From: Chloroflexota bacterium
Lineage (GTDB): Bacteria > Chloroflexota > Anaerolineae > Aggregatilineales > Phototrophicaceae
Assembly (NCBI GenBank): GCA_003695675.1
Contig: RFIA01000010.1
Location: forward strand, 1-41,893
Reading direction: 5' to 3'
Length of the DNA: 41,893 nucleotides
The translations under genes and the position numbers were made by a program. Numbering within the stretch: position 1 is the first letter of the stretch; each line of letters starts with the position of its first letter. Under the pieces are notes generated by a model that did no database searches, was not told the DNA's origin, and saw nothing but the letters and a program-made list of their open reading frames with translations. Below, piece after piece: positions 8,397 to 15,979 of this stretch.

Positions 8397-9686
8397 ATGA
8401 GGAAAATCGTTCTTGTTTTAATTATGCTGGGGCTTTTAACCGGCGTCCCAGTGCTCGCACAAGAGGGTGGCACATGTAATATTGATCCCCCAGCAGAAGC
8501 TGTCGAGATCAACATGATTGGCTGGTCATTCCCCATTACCGATTTTTACGCAGCAGAATTGGAAGAATGCAACTCGGTCGAGAACCTCACGGTCAACACC
8601 CAGTTGCTCGCCAGCACCGATGCCCAAGAGCAAGTCCGCCTTGCGCTATCAACCGGTGGCGACTCGCCATTTGATATTGTGCATGGCGCCAACGGCCAAG
8701 TCGCCGACTGGGGCGGTCCCGGTTGGTTGATGCCACTCAACGATCTCGTTGAAAAATATTGGGATGAGTACAATCTTGGCGACATCCCCGAAGCCGCGTG
8801 GGAAGGCGCAACGATTGACGGCAATATTTATGGCGTCCCAATCGTCGGCAACACACTCCATCTGATTTATCGCCAAGATGTGTTTGATGAGTTGGGTCTG
8901 CAAGTGCCGGACACTTACGCAGATGTGATAGAACTTTGCAATACCATTGGCCTCGACAACTCCGCTTTTGATATGCCATTTACGATCAATCTTTCGGCCA
9001 CATGGTCGTGGGAAATTGAATTCTTCCAAATGATTCGCGCTTTGGGTGGTGATTATCTGGATGCGAACAATATGCCCGCGTTCAACGGCCCCGAAGGTGT
9101 CAACGCAGTCAACACGTTGCTCGACATCGCCAACAATTGCATGGGCGTCGATGGCTACTCCTTCAGCCTCAACGATCAAGAAGTCGCAATGCAAATTGGC
9201 ACCCTGCCAGCGACCAATATGTGGGCCAGCCGCGCCGCAAACATGAGCGACCCGGAACGCACAGAGCTGAGCGACGTGATTGCTTATGCGCCGGCGCCGC
9301 GTGCGGTTGAAGGTGGCCCGCGTGCAGGCTCGGCATGGAACGATTTCTATATGATCCCGGCTAACACGACCAACGACCCGGACTTGATCTTCCGCATCAT
9401 CATGGAAGCAGCCGATGAAGAAAGCCAACGCGATGCCGCCGCAGTCGGCATGACGACACGTCTATCGGCTGCTGAGTTCGGTGGGCCATACCTGCCTGCT
9501 GCCAATCAAACAATCATCGAAGGCATCGGCATCTATGACAAGAATCCTGCCATTGGTATCGTCCGTACCCAATTAGGCAATTTCTTGCCGTTGGTCGGCA
9601 CAGGTGAGATGACGCCGCAAGAAGCGCTCGACGCCGCCGCAGAAGCCTACATTGAAGAGGCCACCGCTCAAGGTTTCATTGAATAA
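8397..9686 (+). CDS. ABC transporter sugar-type substrate-binding protein
   Basis: Extracellular solute-binding protein family 1 member, 429 residues. A Sec signal peptide occupies residues 1-21 (MRKIVLVLIMLGLLTGVPVLA); there is no lipobox cysteine at the cleavage site, so it is not an obvious lipoprotein. The mature part has the two-lobe pattern of maltose-type binding proteins, with segments such as DIVHGANGQ, NIYGVPIVGNT and GSAWNDFYMIP. It should capture a sugar or sugar-like compound outside the membrane and deliver it to the two permeases downstream. The start has an AAAGGG ribosome binding site. The gene is separated from its permeases by a hairpin and a MITE-like insertion, which is unusual for such an operon. 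Confidence 0.9.
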   Translation: MRKIVLVLIMLGLLTGVPVLAQEGGTCNIDPPAEAVEINMIGWSFPITDFYAAELEECNSVENLTVNTQLLASTDAQEQVRLALSTGGDSPFDIVHGANGQVADWGGPGWLMPLNDLVEKYWDEYNLGDIPEAAWEGATIDGNIYGVPIVGNTLHLIYRQDVFDELGLQVPDTYADVIELCNTIGLDNSAFDMPFTINLSATWSWEIEFFQMIRALGGDYLDANNMPAFNGPEGVNAVNTLLDIANNCMGVDGYSFSLNDQEVAMQIGTLPATNMWASRAANMSDPERTELSDVIAYAPAPRAVEGGPRAGSAWNDFYMIPANTTNDPDLIFRIIMEAADEESQRDAAAVGMTTRLSAAEFGGPYLPAANQTIIEGIGIYDKNPAIGIVRTQLGNFLPLVGTGEMTPQEALDAAAEAYIEEATAQGFIE

Positions 9687-9707
9687 CCAATTCGTTTGTC
9701 TCACATC

Positions 9708-9742
9708 GAGAAGCATGAGGGCATACACGCTTCATGCTTCTC
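9708..9742 (+). terminator. Stem-loop after the binding-protein gene
   Basis: GAGAAGCATGA at 9708-9718 pairs perfectly with TCATGCTTCTC at 9732-9742. No T-tract follows. Such stem-loops after binding-protein genes often stabilise the upstream transcript or partly terminate, which would keep binding protein above permease levels. Confidence 0.6.
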
Positions 9743-9747
9743 TATAT

Positions 9748-9953
9748 CAGGACTTACGTAATCGGGTATCTTGTACCGTGCCGCCGGACAGTAAAACGTC
9801 CGGCTGCCGATGTACCAACTAATGCAGTATCCTTCAGGGCACTTGGTTTGTGGTAGCCGGAAGCCGCTATGTCTACGTGCGGACACCGCTATGTCTACGT
9901 GCGGAGCATTTATGTTCTGGCTGCCTGATGATAGCTCAACTGCGTAAGTCCTG
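9748..9953. mobile_element. MITE-like element, 206 bp
   Basis: The ends are perfect 11-bp inverted repeats: CAGGACTTACG at 9748-9758 and CGTAAGTCCTG at 9943-9953. A TAT triplet flanks both sides and may be a target duplication. No transposase frame fits inside. Internal features are a CCGGAC/GTCCGG hairpin and a 20-base direct repeat. The inverted repeats resemble ends I recall from insertion sequences in other bacteria, but I cannot name the family. It sits inside the ABC operon. Confidence 0.65.
9864..9905. repeat. 20-base direct repeat (two copies, 22-base period)
   Basis: CCGCTATGTCTACGTGCGGA occurs at 9864-9883 and 9886-9905, separated by CA. Each copy can also fold, as CCGC pairs with GCGG. 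It lies within the MITE-like element and, with only two units, is not a CRISPR array. Confidence 0.8.
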
Positions 9954-10001
9954 TATGTGTTATGAATCAGTACCGTCCCATAAAAAGTAGATAGGTTCTT
10001 T

Positions 10002-10865
10002 ATGAAACGGCACACTTTTTTTCAATTCACCGCCCCAAGTATCATCATCATGACACTCCTGATGGTGATTCCACTCATCATGGCAATTTGGCTCGGAATG
10101 CACTTTCTGACATTTAACAATATCACCGAGCCTCAATTCGTCGGCCTGCGCAATTATATCGATGTGCTCCATGATGCGCGGTTCTGGCAAGCGTTCAACT
10201 TCACCGTCCTCTACATCGCCATCGTTGTGCCCTCATTGATCGTGATTGGCTTTGTGATGGCGCTGTTTTTAGATCAAGTATCCGGCTTCGCACGGGGCAT
10301 CTATTTGTCAATCTTTTTGCTGCCGTTTATCATTGTGCCGATTGTCGGTACGATCATGTTCAAACAGCTCTTTGAAGCCTCCGGCTTGATTACGTGGATA
10401 TATCAAACGTTGTTCGACACGCGATTTCGTTATAACGAACAGTCGGTCAAAGCGTTGATCATTTTCTTTGGCATTTGGTATGTGACCCCCTTCACGCTTG
10501 TGGTGTACTTTGCTGGGTTACAAACGCTGTCACAAGATTTATTAGAAGCGGCCTCGATTGATGGTGCATCGCGCCTACAGAAAATTCGGCACATTGTTAT
10601 CCCGCATGTGAGATCGTTGACTCTCTTCATCCTTCTATTCTCGATCATGGATGCTTATCGTGTTTTTGATAGCGTTTTTGTGCTTTCCGAACTCAACCCG
10701 ATTTACAAAGCCAACACGATCATGACTTACACCTTTCAGACAGCAATCAGCGTGCAGCGTCTTGGCAAAGCCAACGCGATGGCTGTTCTGACAGTCGTCG
10801 GCATTATGATCGTCTTAGTACCATTTCTCATTCAGTCGTACAAAGAACAAATTGCGGAGCGTTAA
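10002..10865 (+). CDS. ABC transporter permease, sugar type (MalF/UgpA-like)
   Basis: Inner-membrane permease of 287 residues with about six transmembrane segments (first at about 10-32). The cytoplasmic EAA loop EAASIDGASRLQKIRHIVIP, near residues 183-202, is the ATPase docking motif of binding-protein-dependent transporters. It pairs with the MalG-like permease 5 bases downstream. The probable ligand is that of the binding protein at 8397-9686. No ATP-binding subunit is encoded in the window, so a shared MsmK/UgpC-type ATPase from elsewhere is probably used. Confidence 0.92.
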   Translation: MKRHTFFQFTAPSIIIMTLLMVIPLIMAIWLGMHFLTFNNITEPQFVGLRNYIDVLHDARFWQAFNFTVLYIAIVVPSLIVIGFVMALFLDQVSGFARGIYLSIFLLPFIIVPIVGTIMFKQLFEASGLITWIYQTLFDTRFRYNEQSVKALIIFFGIWYVTPFTLVVYFAGLQTLSQDLLEAASIDGASRLQKIRHIVIPHVRSLTLFILLFSIMDAYRVFDSVFVLSELNPIYKANTIMTYTFQTAISVQRLGKANAMAVLTVVGIMIVLVPFLIQSYKEQIAER

Positions 10866-10870
10866 ACAAC

Positions 10871-11875
10871 ATGGAAAAAGTAAAAAGCCCTGCCGGGCGC
10901 GTGTTCATTCATGCTGTTTTGATTGTTTTTGCCATTTATAGTGTCGTACCATTTTTGTGGACAGTGCTGCAATCGTTCAAAACACTACGAGACGCGAACT
11001 CGCGAACGCCAAAATTTATTTTTGACCCAATCTTAGATAATTACGAAGAATTATGGCTGCGTTCAGTGCCCGAAAACGGCGCGACAATCGCTTTTTTTCT
11101 GTTGCTTGCGCTCGTTATTCTCATCGGTTTGCTTCTGTTCGCGCGGTATATTCCGGTACGCAATAGTTGGATTTATCTTTTCGTGACAATCGGTTTTGCC
11201 GCGTTGCTGTGGGGTATCCCGCGCGTTGTCGATACCGCTAAATTTTACGACTATTTCATCAACACAATCATCATTACAACGGGCACCATCGTTATCTCGA
11301 TCAGTATCGGCTGCCTCGCCGGATATGGATTGGCACGCTATACAGGCTATGCTAGCGTTGTGATTCTTATTGCGGCGTTGGCATTTCGGGCGCTGCCACG
11401 TCTGGCATTTATTTTGCCATATTTCTGGATTGGCACAGCCACCCATTTAATCGACACACACATTTTGGTCATCATCACCTTGGTAGCCGTGAACCAACCC
11501 TTTACCATTTGGATGTTACGCAGCTTCTTCATGGAAATCCCCAAAGATATAGAAGAATCGGCCATGGTGGACGGTGCAAACCGGCTGACGGCTTTCCTCA
11601 AGGTCATCATCCCAATCATGTGGCCGGGCATTATATCGACCGCGCTGTTCACGTTACTGTTGGCATACAACGAATTTCTGCTGGTGCGCATCCTCACACA
11701 ATCGAATTGGACACTGCCGGTTGCAATCTCACGCTTCACCGGTGGCGAAGACCCGCGCCATCTGACATTGGCAGCCGCATCTTCCGTTTCAGCGACGATT
11801 CCGATCATTCTGGTGATTCTCTTTTTCCAAAAACAACTCGTCAAAGGCTTAGCCGCGGGCGCTGTCAAAGGATAG
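10871..11875 (+). CDS. ABC transporter permease, sugar type (MalG/UgpE-like)
   Basis: Second membrane subunit of the importer, 334 residues. The EAA-type loop EESAMVDGANRLTAFLKVI lies near residues 230-248, and the C-terminal segment ends in QLVKGLAAGAVKG, a standard MalG-type tail. It is longer than typical MalG-type permeases (about 280): an extra hydrophobic hairpin follows the first transmembrane segment (FFLLLALVILIGLLLF, then LFVTIGFAALLWGI), which may add two membrane segments. It is 5 bases after the first permease and 3 bases before the SnoaL-like gene, so all are co-transcribed. Confidence 0.92.
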   Translation: MEKVKSPAGRVFIHAVLIVFAIYSVVPFLWTVLQSFKTLRDANSRTPKFIFDPILDNYEELWLRSVPENGATIAFFLLLALVILIGLLLFARYIPVRNSWIYLFVTIGFAALLWGIPRVVDTAKFYDYFINTIIITTGTIVISISIGCLAGYGLARYTGYASVVILIAALAFRALPRLAFILPYFWIGTATHLIDTHILVIITLVAVNQPFTIWMLRSFFMEIPKDIEESAMVDGANRLTAFLKVIIPIMWPGIISTALFTLLLAYNEFLLVRILTQSNWTLPVAISRFTGGEDPRHLTLAAASSVSATIPIILVILFFQKQLVKGLAAGAVKG

Positions 11876-11878
11876 AAG

Positions 11879-12895
11879 ATGGCCGTCGATATTCACCAAC
11901 ACAACAAAGAACGCATCGGCGTATTTCGATCTGCGCTTTACGATTGTGATGCGACGATGTTGAAACAGCAATTACACGAGGTGTTCGCCCCAAAGTGCGA
12001 AATTCATCTCGCCTTTCCGTTTGAAGATTTGGACGGGCCAGACGCACTTTTTGAACAAGCGTATCAACCGTTGTTGAAAGCTGTCCCCGATTTAGAACGA
12101 CGCGACTATATTGTCATGGCGGGCGAATCATTAGGCAACCATTGGGTCGGCTGTGCTGGATTTTACACCGGCGTCTTTGAACATGCGTGGCTCGATATTC
12201 CGCCGACACAGCACGCCGTGGCGATGCGTTATCACGAATTTTTCCGCATCGAAGAGGGCCAAGTCGTCGAGATGCAGGCGCTTTGGGACATTCCCGAAGT
12301 GATGATGCAAGCGAATGCGTGGCCGATGACGCCGAGTCTCGGTGTTGAATGGCTTGTGCCCGGCCCGGCGACGCAAGACGGCATCGTCACAACACCGTAT
12401 GATACAGCCAAGTCCGATGCAAGTGTGCAACTTGTTGGCGCGATGTTGACCGCGTTGAAACGTTCGCCACAGGGCGTCGAAGCGATGGAGTTAGACCGGT
12501 ACTGGCATCCTAAAATGTTCTGGTATGGCCCCGCCGGGATTGGCACCTCGCGACGTATATCTGGCTTCCGTAATTGGCATCAGATACCATTTCTGAAAGC
12601 CATGCCCGACCGCGACGCTATTTTGGACGCCGGAGCATTTTTTGGCGACGGCGACTATGTGGGTTATACAGCGTGGCCGGGTATGCACATGACCATCACC
12701 GGCGACGGCTGGCTGGGTATTGCGCCCTCGAAGCAAAAAATTACAATGCGGAGCTTAGACTTTTGGCGCTGCAAAGACAATCTCATTCGTGAAAATTGGG
12801 TGTTGGTTGATCTGCTGCATGTTTATGACCAAATCGGCGTCGATGTCTTTTCGCGAATGCGCGAGCTAACCTACGCCCGTCAGCCGCGTATATAA
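11879..12895 (+). CDS. SnoaL-like (NTF2-fold) double-domain protein
   Basis: Protein of 338 residues without a signal peptide, with two SnoaL-like halves (about 10-150 and 180-325). The second half carries YWHPKMFWYGPAGIGTSR and NWHQIPFLKAMPDR, which recur almost unchanged in the next gene (HWHPNFMWFGPAGIGTTR and DYHQIPFLVAFPDR), so the two are tandem paralogues. Conserved Trp, His and Asp residues in these blocks may line the pocket. The ATG follows the permease stop by 3 bases. Context suggests it modifies or hydrolyses the imported compound; the reaction is unknown. Confidence 0.78.
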   Translation: MAVDIHQHNKERIGVFRSALYDCDATMLKQQLHEVFAPKCEIHLAFPFEDLDGPDALFEQAYQPLLKAVPDLERRDYIVMAGESLGNHWVGCAGFYTGVFEHAWLDIPPTQHAVAMRYHEFFRIEEGQVVEMQALWDIPEVMMQANAWPMTPSLGVEWLVPGPATQDGIVTTPYDTAKSDASVQLVGAMLTALKRSPQGVEAMELDRYWHPKMFWYGPAGIGTSRRISGFRNWHQIPFLKAMPDRDAILDAGAFFGDGDYVGYTAWPGMHMTITGDGWLGIAPSKQKITMRSLDFWRCKDNLIRENWVLVDLLHVYDQIGVDVFSRMRELTYARQPRI

Positions 12896-12974
12896 TTGAC
12901 ACGAATCATCTCTTGCGCACGCTTGAGCGATTATCACTTTCATAAGCAAGCGCAAAAACCGGAGATGCAAATCA

Positions 12975-14087
12975 ATGTCACCCCATGACGACAAATATCG
13001 CACAGCAACTTTTCGATACACACCGGTCGATCAAACGCAGAATATCGCCAACAAGCAGCGCATCATCGACATCATGCAAATGATGGTGACTGCCCCACTG
13101 ACTGAATTGGACGACGCGATCCATGATGGTTACCATACTGATGCGAACATCAATGTCACGCATCCGATCAATGCATTGCACAATCTCGACGCGCTCGCCG
13201 AAAAACTTTGGAACCCCCTGCGCCACGCCTTCCCGGATGTCGAACGGCGCGATGATCTAGTGGCCGGTGGACGTTATCGCAACGCCAATTGGATTGGCTG
13301 CTTCGGGCATTACGTCGGCACATTTGAACATGATTGGCTTGGTATACCCGGGACTCGCGGAGTCGTCGCCGTGCGTTATGCCGAAGGGCACGAACTACGC
13401 GAAGGAAAAATCGCGACAAGTTATGTCTTCATTGACTTTCTCGATTTGATGCGTCAGGTTGGTTACTGGCCGCTTGCGCCGAGTCTTGGGCGCGAAATGC
13501 ACTGGTTGCCGCCACGGACGCACGATGGGGTTATCTTAACACCACAAGACGAAGCGCGGTCGAAACAAACGATAGAGACAATCCTCAAAATGCACGTGGC
13601 GCTCGGATATTATAATGGGCAACCGCCTACTCGCGAGGTGCTTGATGAAATGGAAATGGCTCAACATTGGCATCCCAACTTTATGTGGTTTGGGCCTGCG
13701 GGAATCGGCACAACGCGCGGATTAAAAGGTTTTGAAGATTACCATCAGATTCCATTTTTGGTGGCATTTCCTGATCGCGGCGGTTCCGATATTGGGCATT
13801 TCATCCGCATCGGTGACGGCTACTATGGAGTCACCGGTGGGTGGGGTTATTTGCAAGCCACCCACACGGGTCACGGATTTCTTGGTCTGCCGCCAACGGG
13901 CAAGCGCATCGCGATGCGGGTGATGGACTTTTACCGTTGCGATGATGAGACGATTGTCGAAAATTGGGTGCCTATCGATATTCCTCATGTGTTGCTCCAG
14001 ATGGGGGTCGATATTTTCGGGCGGATGCGACATCAACTCCGGCAGCACGACCGCCTCAGCGTCAACGATTGGTTAGTAGAGAGATAG
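12975..14087 (+). CDS. SnoaL-like (NTF2-fold) double-domain protein, paralogue
   Basis: Protein of 370 residues, paralogous over most of its length to the product of 11879-12895. Shared blocks include the first-half segment WIGCFGHYVGTFEHDWLGIP (WVGCAGFYTGVFEHAWLDIP in the paralogue) and the second-half block HWHPNFMWFGPAGIGTTRG, plus the ending VPIDIPHVLLQMGVDIFGRM. The N-terminus is about 25 residues longer. The ATG follows a GGAGATG-type ribosome binding region. Two similar but diverged copies suggest heteromeric assembly or two successive related substrates. It is the last gene of the operon. Confidence 0.78.
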   Translation: MSPHDDKYRTATFRYTPVDQTQNIANKQRIIDIMQMMVTAPLTELDDAIHDGYHTDANINVTHPINALHNLDALAEKLWNPLRHAFPDVERRDDLVAGGRYRNANWIGCFGHYVGTFEHDWLGIPGTRGVVAVRYAEGHELREGKIATSYVFIDFLDLMRQVGYWPLAPSLGREMHWLPPRTHDGVILTPQDEARSKQTIETILKMHVALGYYNGQPPTREVLDEMEMAQHWHPNFMWFGPAGIGTTRGLKGFEDYHQIPFLVAFPDRGGSDIGHFIRIGDGYYGVTGGWGYLQATHTGHGFLGLPPTGKRIAMRVMDFYRCDDETIVENWVPIDIPHVLLQMGVDIFGRMRHQLRQHDRLSVNDWLVER

Positions 14088-14303
14088 ACAAGCAACAATC
14101 GATATATAGAATCAAAGCATGACGACGGCGTTCAATTCTGATAATATGGTCTAGGAAATTCCAAATTATTCGCAGTGCAGGTACTCCCATTCCTTATCGT
14201 CAACTCCCCATTTGGCAAGCACGTTCGACATCAGCATGGTGTTAGGCTGGATTGAGAAATTCGAGCAACCATTGGGCAATCATATTATGGAGTGTCATCT
14301 ATC

Positions 14304-15542
14304 GTGCGAGCTTTTGTCGTCATCCTTCTCATACTATTTGCCATTGTGACCAATAAGACATCAAATATCAAAGCCGATCCATCGCTTCTTGCGTGTGCAA
14401 ATTGTCTTCAGATCATGCCACAAACCGCAACACAATGGAATAGATTGACAGAAGCAACATGGGCGGGTTACAAAAATCGCTATATTTACTGTGGCGCAGA
14501 TTGTGCAAACAATGTTGGGCTTGTATTCGACCCAAGCATTGGCTTTCAGGCGACAAGTGAAGGGGTCGGTTATGGATTGTTGATGGCCGTGATGATGAAT
14601 GACCAAGCCAATTTCAACATCATTTACGAAGCGGCTCAGGCAATTTTATTCGACCCTTCAAGTGGCCTGTTCAATTGGCGCGCCAATAACGACTTGAATA
14701 TCAATGGGTTCGGTTCGGCAACGGATGCCGATCAAGACATTGCGGCGGCATTGGTGTTTGCGCAATCACGGGTGGATGCAGGCGATTGGCAGCAACACAC
14801 AACATTGCCTTATGACAAACAAGCTGAATCCCTCATTGACGCCATCTGGTCATCCGAAATCGTTGATGGTCGTTATATTTTGCCGGGAAATCGCTTCGGT
14901 GGAGGTGGTCAAGCAATCACGAATCCGTCGTATTTTTCACCGGCGTGGTATCGCTTATTCGATCAATTTCAATCGACCCAACGCTGGCAGCCCGTGATCG
15001 ATCAAGGATATAGAACGCTATTTCAATCTCCCGGCAGTTCGCTTGGATTAGCCCCAGATTGGTCGGACGCGCGTGGGCAAAGTTCGAGCGCGTATTGCCA
15101 ACGTACAGGCATTGAGGCCGCAAAATGCCGTTACGATATGTTTTATGATGCGATTCGCGTGCCATGGCGCATTGGCCTCGATTGTTTGTGGTTTGGTGAT
15201 GAACGAGCTTGTGAGTGGTCGCGAAGAAGCGCTAATTTCCTACGCGGGTTACCTGACGACCAATTCGCTATCATGTATACACTTGATGGCACCCCTATTG
15301 TCAACTATCGCGATGAGACGATGATTGCCATGTGGCTTGTGGCGGCAGTGGCTGCATCAGACCCATCGTTGCAAGAACGGATTGAATCACAGCTTGCCAC
15401 GCTCGGCGAAAACGCCATCACCAATGGATATTGGGGCAACTCACCCGAGTCATATTACAATCAAAGTTTGGCTTGGTTCGCCTCGGCCCTACTATCCGGC
15501 GATTTCGTCAATCTCTTCGCGCTAGAAACACAATCGGAATAA
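14304..15542 (+). CDS. Glycoside hydrolase family 8 protein (secreted endoglucanase/BcsZ-like)
   Basis: Secreted GH8 enzyme of 412 residues. A signal peptide or anchor spans about 1-24. The family's general acid is E86 in TSEGVGYG, and the acidic block SATDADQDIAAAL contains D141 and D143. A GTG at 14292 also opens the frame but overlaps the only GGAG ribosome binding site (14289-14292), so I prefer the GTG at 14304. GH8 enzymes cut beta-1,4-glucans, xylan or chitosan, and BcsZ is the periplasmic cellulase of cellulose synthase operons. It precedes a cellulose-synthase-like GT2 gene, which supports a role in trimming or releasing a secreted polymer. Confidence 0.87.
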   Translation: MRAFVVILLILFAIVTNKTSNIKADPSLLACANCLQIMPQTATQWNRLTEATWAGYKNRYIYCGADCANNVGLVFDPSIGFQATSEGVGYGLLMAVMMNDQANFNIIYEAAQAILFDPSSGLFNWRANNDLNINGFGSATDADQDIAAALVFAQSRVDAGDWQQHTTLPYDKQAESLIDAIWSSEIVDGRYILPGNRFGGGGQAITNPSYFSPAWYRLFDQFQSTQRWQPVIDQGYRTLFQSPGSSLGLAPDWSDARGQSSSAYCQRTGIEAAKCRYDMFYDAIRVPWRIGLDCLWFGDERACEWSRRSANFLRGLPDDQFAIMYTLDGTPIVNYRDETMIAMWLVAAVAASDPSLQERIESQLATLGENAITNGYWGNSPESYYNQSLAWFASALLSGDFVNLFALETQSE

Positions 15543-15979
15543 ACCAAGCGATGATTTGATTGCAGCTCCCCCGCTTGCGGTTCGCTTATCATTGTTGAAT
15601 CAAGCCTCGTGGCTCTCACATTAATATTAACTCCAGACTAACATAACATTTTATATACATTTTACAAATGTTCGTGAAATTTCTATGAATAATTCAATGC
15701 TCCCCTTGAACTCGAAGAGGCTTTTCTGTATGCTCAGGACGAATCATTTTTCTATTAGTAACCCTATATCAATAAAAGTTGGTGTTTTCGATTTCAACAT
15801 CTCATTATGGTGGCATAACATGTTTTATTAACGATTCCGTTATTTTATGCGAGTAAGCGAGCCAACCCGACCGATAGAAAGCTAAATTACGGAGTTGTCC
15901 CTTGCAAAACATCCATGTTGCATCTCGTCAATCAATGAACATTCGAGAGCTGTGTTCATAGGGAAAGGCATTATTTAGG
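15543..15979. other. Long AT-rich intergenic region before the GT2 gene
   Basis: This 437-base stretch has no credible gene. It contains a small CCGC/GCGG hairpin near 15570, an AT-rich zone at 15620-15700 and a candidate promoter at 15706-15734. The remaining 240 bases would be transcribed leader of the GT2 gene. No T-tract terminator for the GH8 gene was seen. Confidence 0.55.
15706..15734 (+). promoter_or_regulatory. Candidate sigma70 promoter for the GT2/GT39 genes
   Basis: TTGAAC at 15706-15711 and TATGCT at 15729-15734 are spaced by exactly 17 bases in an AT-rich context. Transcription would start near 15741, giving a 5' leader of about 239 bases before the GT2 gene. Pattern-based only. 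Confidence 0.45.

Larger units (their letters stand above)
9687..10001. other. Intergenic region between binding-protein and permease genes
   Basis: This 315-base gap holds no credible gene. It contains a hairpin at 9708-9742 and a 206-bp MITE-like element at 9748-9953 with an internal 20-base direct repeat. A short native sequence then leads to the permease ATG at 10002. Confidence 0.7.

Noticed and set aside
8649-9428. Long antisense frame opposite the ABC binding-protein gene
   Set aside because: It has no family resemblance or ribosome binding site and lies wholly inside a well-supported gene on the other strand.
9864-9905. Two 20-base repeats as the start of a CRISPR array
   Set aside because: There are only two units with a 2-base spacer, both inside a MITE-like element, and no cas gene is near.
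15741-15979. c-di-GMP riboswitch before the GT2 gene
   Set aside because: I looked for the GEMM-type conserved blocks (GCAAACC, CGCAAAGC) and did not find them; only the long leader itself is reported.
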